Source: Bacillota bacterium
Lineage (GTDB): Bacteria > Bacillota > Clostridia > Lachnospirales > Cellulosilyticaceae
DNA: 6,211 nucleotides
Assembly: GCA_023415525.1 (NCBI GenBank)
Contig: JAEZKI010000331.1
Span: 1 to 6,211 of the forward strand
Direction of reading: 5' to 3'
Below, piece by piece: positions 5,124 to 6,211 of the stretch. Within the stretch, counting starts at the first letter, position 1. The number at the start of each line of letters is the position of its first letter. The notes below the pieces were generated by a model. It had not been told where the DNA came from. It did no database searches and worked only from the letters and a program-made list of their open reading frames with translations. The translations under genes and the position numbers were made by a program.

Positions 5124-6211
5124 TTAGTAAGCATTTTTATTAACTAAGCCTTTAAAGACAGTCATTAAAATAATCTTAAAGTCAAAGGACATGGTCCAGT
5201 TTTCTATGTAGTACAGGTCATGGGTGATGCGGTCCTCGATAGACGTATCCCCACGGTAACCATTCACTTGTGCCCAGCCTGTGATGCCAGGACGGACTTG
5301 GTGCTTGATCATATAACGAGGTACCTCGTGCTTGAATTTTTCCACGAAGAAGGGACGTTCAGGGCGAGGGCCTACTACAGACATTTCCCCTTTAAGGACA
5401 TTGATAAATTGAGGGAGCTCGTCGATACTTGTTCGTCGCATAAAGCTGCCCCACCACGTTTTCCGTGGGTCATCCTTGGTTGTCCATTTATCCAACTCTT
5501 CTTCATCCGTCTGCACGTGCATGGAACGGAATTTGTACATCATGAAATTTTTGCGATTCGTTCCGACTCTCTCTTGCTTAAAGAAGATAGGTCCAGGTGA
5601 AGAACACTTGATCATAATGGCACAAAAGACAAGGAGAGGACTTGTAAGAATGAGAGCTACTACAGAAAACACAATATCAAAGCAACGTTTAGCAAAGCTT
5701 TTAAAAGGATTGTCTAAGGGCACATGACGGGTATCGATAATGGGGAGCCCATCTAAATCATCGATGTAAGGCTTGGCCGGTACGTACTTATGATAATAGG
5801 GGATGATATGGGTTTTCACACCACTCGTTTCACAGGCCTTAAGAATGATACCCAGCTGCTCTGCATTATTTTCATCTGTTGCAATAAGAACCACATCCCC
5901 ATAATAGTCCACTAAAATTTCTGACAGGTCCTCTATATTTCCTAAGATGCGATAGCCTCCAAAGGCATTGCTTTTACGGGTATCACTACGTACGATACCA
6001 AGGATATTATAACCCCAATAAGGATGCGTTTTAATTTTTTCTAACAGTTGGCTGGTAGTAGGGGATGTGCCTACGATAATGCAATGCTTCAGATTAAATC
6101 CCTTTTGACGATAGCGTCTCAGCAGGTAGCGGATGCTGCCCCGCACAAAGATGCCGCCACTTATAGTAAAAAGTAAAAATAAGCCCAGATTATATCTCGA
6201 GAAGTCCGAAA
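5124..6211 (-). CDS. Polyprenyl-phosphate sugar-1-phosphate transferase (WcaJ/CpsE type), N-terminus outside window
   Basis: Membrane enzyme that starts glycan assembly by moving a sugar-1-phosphate from a UDP-sugar to undecaprenyl phosphate on the cytoplasmic face. The frame stays open to the window edge; the GTG at 6146 is internal, since the codons before it read DFSRY followed by a hydrophobic segment (visible residues 6-21, the end of the N-terminal membrane region). Visible residues about 40-150 form the Rossmann-like CoA-binding-type domain (CIIVG onward), whose glycine loop is degenerate (GTSPTTSQ). The catalytic domain starts near 168 with AKRCFDIV. It has a membrane hairpin broken by Ser-Pro (about 175-201), GPIFFKQERVG, YKFRSM (225-230), the catalytic pair Asp263-Glu264 in SIDELPQ, VVGPRPE (278-284) and RPGITGWAQVNG (306-317). 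The protein ends NKNAY, as in clostridial undecaprenyl-phosphate glucose phosphotransferases. 361 residues are visible, and about 100 more are expected upstream. Glucose-1-phosphate is the likeliest cargo; galactose or another sugar cannot be excluded. Confidence 0.92.
   Translation of the reverse strand, partial: SDFSRYNLGLFLLFTISGGIFVRGSIRYLLRRYRQKGFNLKHCIIVGTSPTTSQLLEKIKTHPYWGYNILGIVRSDTRKSNAFGGYRILGNIEDLSEILVDYYGDVVLIATDENNAEQLGIILKACETSGVKTHIIPYYHKYVPAKPYIDDLDGLPIIDTRHVPLDNPFKSFAKRCFDIVFSVVALILTSPLLVFCAIMIKCSSPGPIFFKQERVGTNRKNFMMYKFRSMHVQTDEEELDKWTTKDDPRKTWWGSFMRRTSIDELPQFINVLKGEMSVVGPRPERPFFVEKFKHEVPRYMIKHQVRPGITGWAQVNGYRGDTSIEDRITHDLYYIENWTMSFDFKIILMTVFKGLVNKNAY

Noticed and set aside
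5220..5727. Two + strand open frames (126 and 83 residues) opposite the sugar transferase
   Set aside because: They are antisense to the catalytic core of a clear sugar transferase, and their translations are low-quality sequence with no domain.
6144..6146. GTG at 6146 as the start of the sugar transferase
   Set aside because: The frame continues upstream with a DFSR motif and a membrane segment typical of the family; the gene runs off the window.
1..6211. CRISPR arrays, tRNA/rRNA genes, insertion sequences or long repeats
   Set aside because: No regularly spaced repeats, no transposase-like frames, no inverted-repeat ends and no tRNA-like folds were seen on either strand by reading.

Overview
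The window looks like part of a surface-polysaccharide locus from a low-GC Firmicute, most likely a clostridial relative. The clues are AT-rich coding DNA with many AGA/AGG and ATA codons, strong AGGAGG-type ribosome binding sites, a TTG start, and a sugar transferase of the kind common in Clostridia, ending in NKNAY. The taxonomic call is inference; no rRNA or other marker gene is present.

Positions 1-5074 carry five genes on the + strand with little or no spacing. They match, enzyme for enzyme, the known route from UDP-GlcNAc to UDP-2,3-diacetamido-2,3-dideoxy-D-mannuronic acid (UDP-ManNAc3NAcA). In map order they are a PLP aminotransferase (WbpE-like, 5' end outside the window), a hexapeptide-repeat N-acetyltransferase (WbpD-like), a UDP-GlcNAc 6-dehydrogenase (WbpA-like), a Gfo/Idh/MocA 3-dehydrogenase (WbpB/WlbA-like) and a non-hydrolysing 2-epimerase (WbpI-like). 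In pathway order: WbpA oxidises C6, WbpB oxidises C3, WbpE aminates C3, WbpD acetylates the new amine, and WbpI inverts C2. The product would be a sugar donor for a capsule, exopolysaccharide or secondary cell-wall polymer. No glycosyltransferase, flippase or polymerase is visible, so the rest of the locus must lie outside.

A 94-base gap between the third and fourth genes holds a hairpin followed by a short T-rich tract, possibly a partial terminator. It would divide the cluster into wbpE-wbpD-wbpA and wbpB-wbpI. A strong bidirectional terminator at 5082-5122 closes the cluster.

Positions 5124-6211, on the - strand and convergent, carry the C-terminal part of a polyprenyl-phosphate sugar-1-phosphate transferase (WcaJ/CpsE type), which loads the first sugar onto the lipid carrier. 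Its base composition is clearly more GC-rich than the five-gene cluster, which suggests a different evolutionary history for the two halves. No RNA genes, mobile elements, CRISPR arrays or long repeats were seen. I found no system that looks wholly new; the interest lies in a compact, complete diacetamido-uronic acid pathway in a probable Gram-positive and in its regulatory and compositional details.
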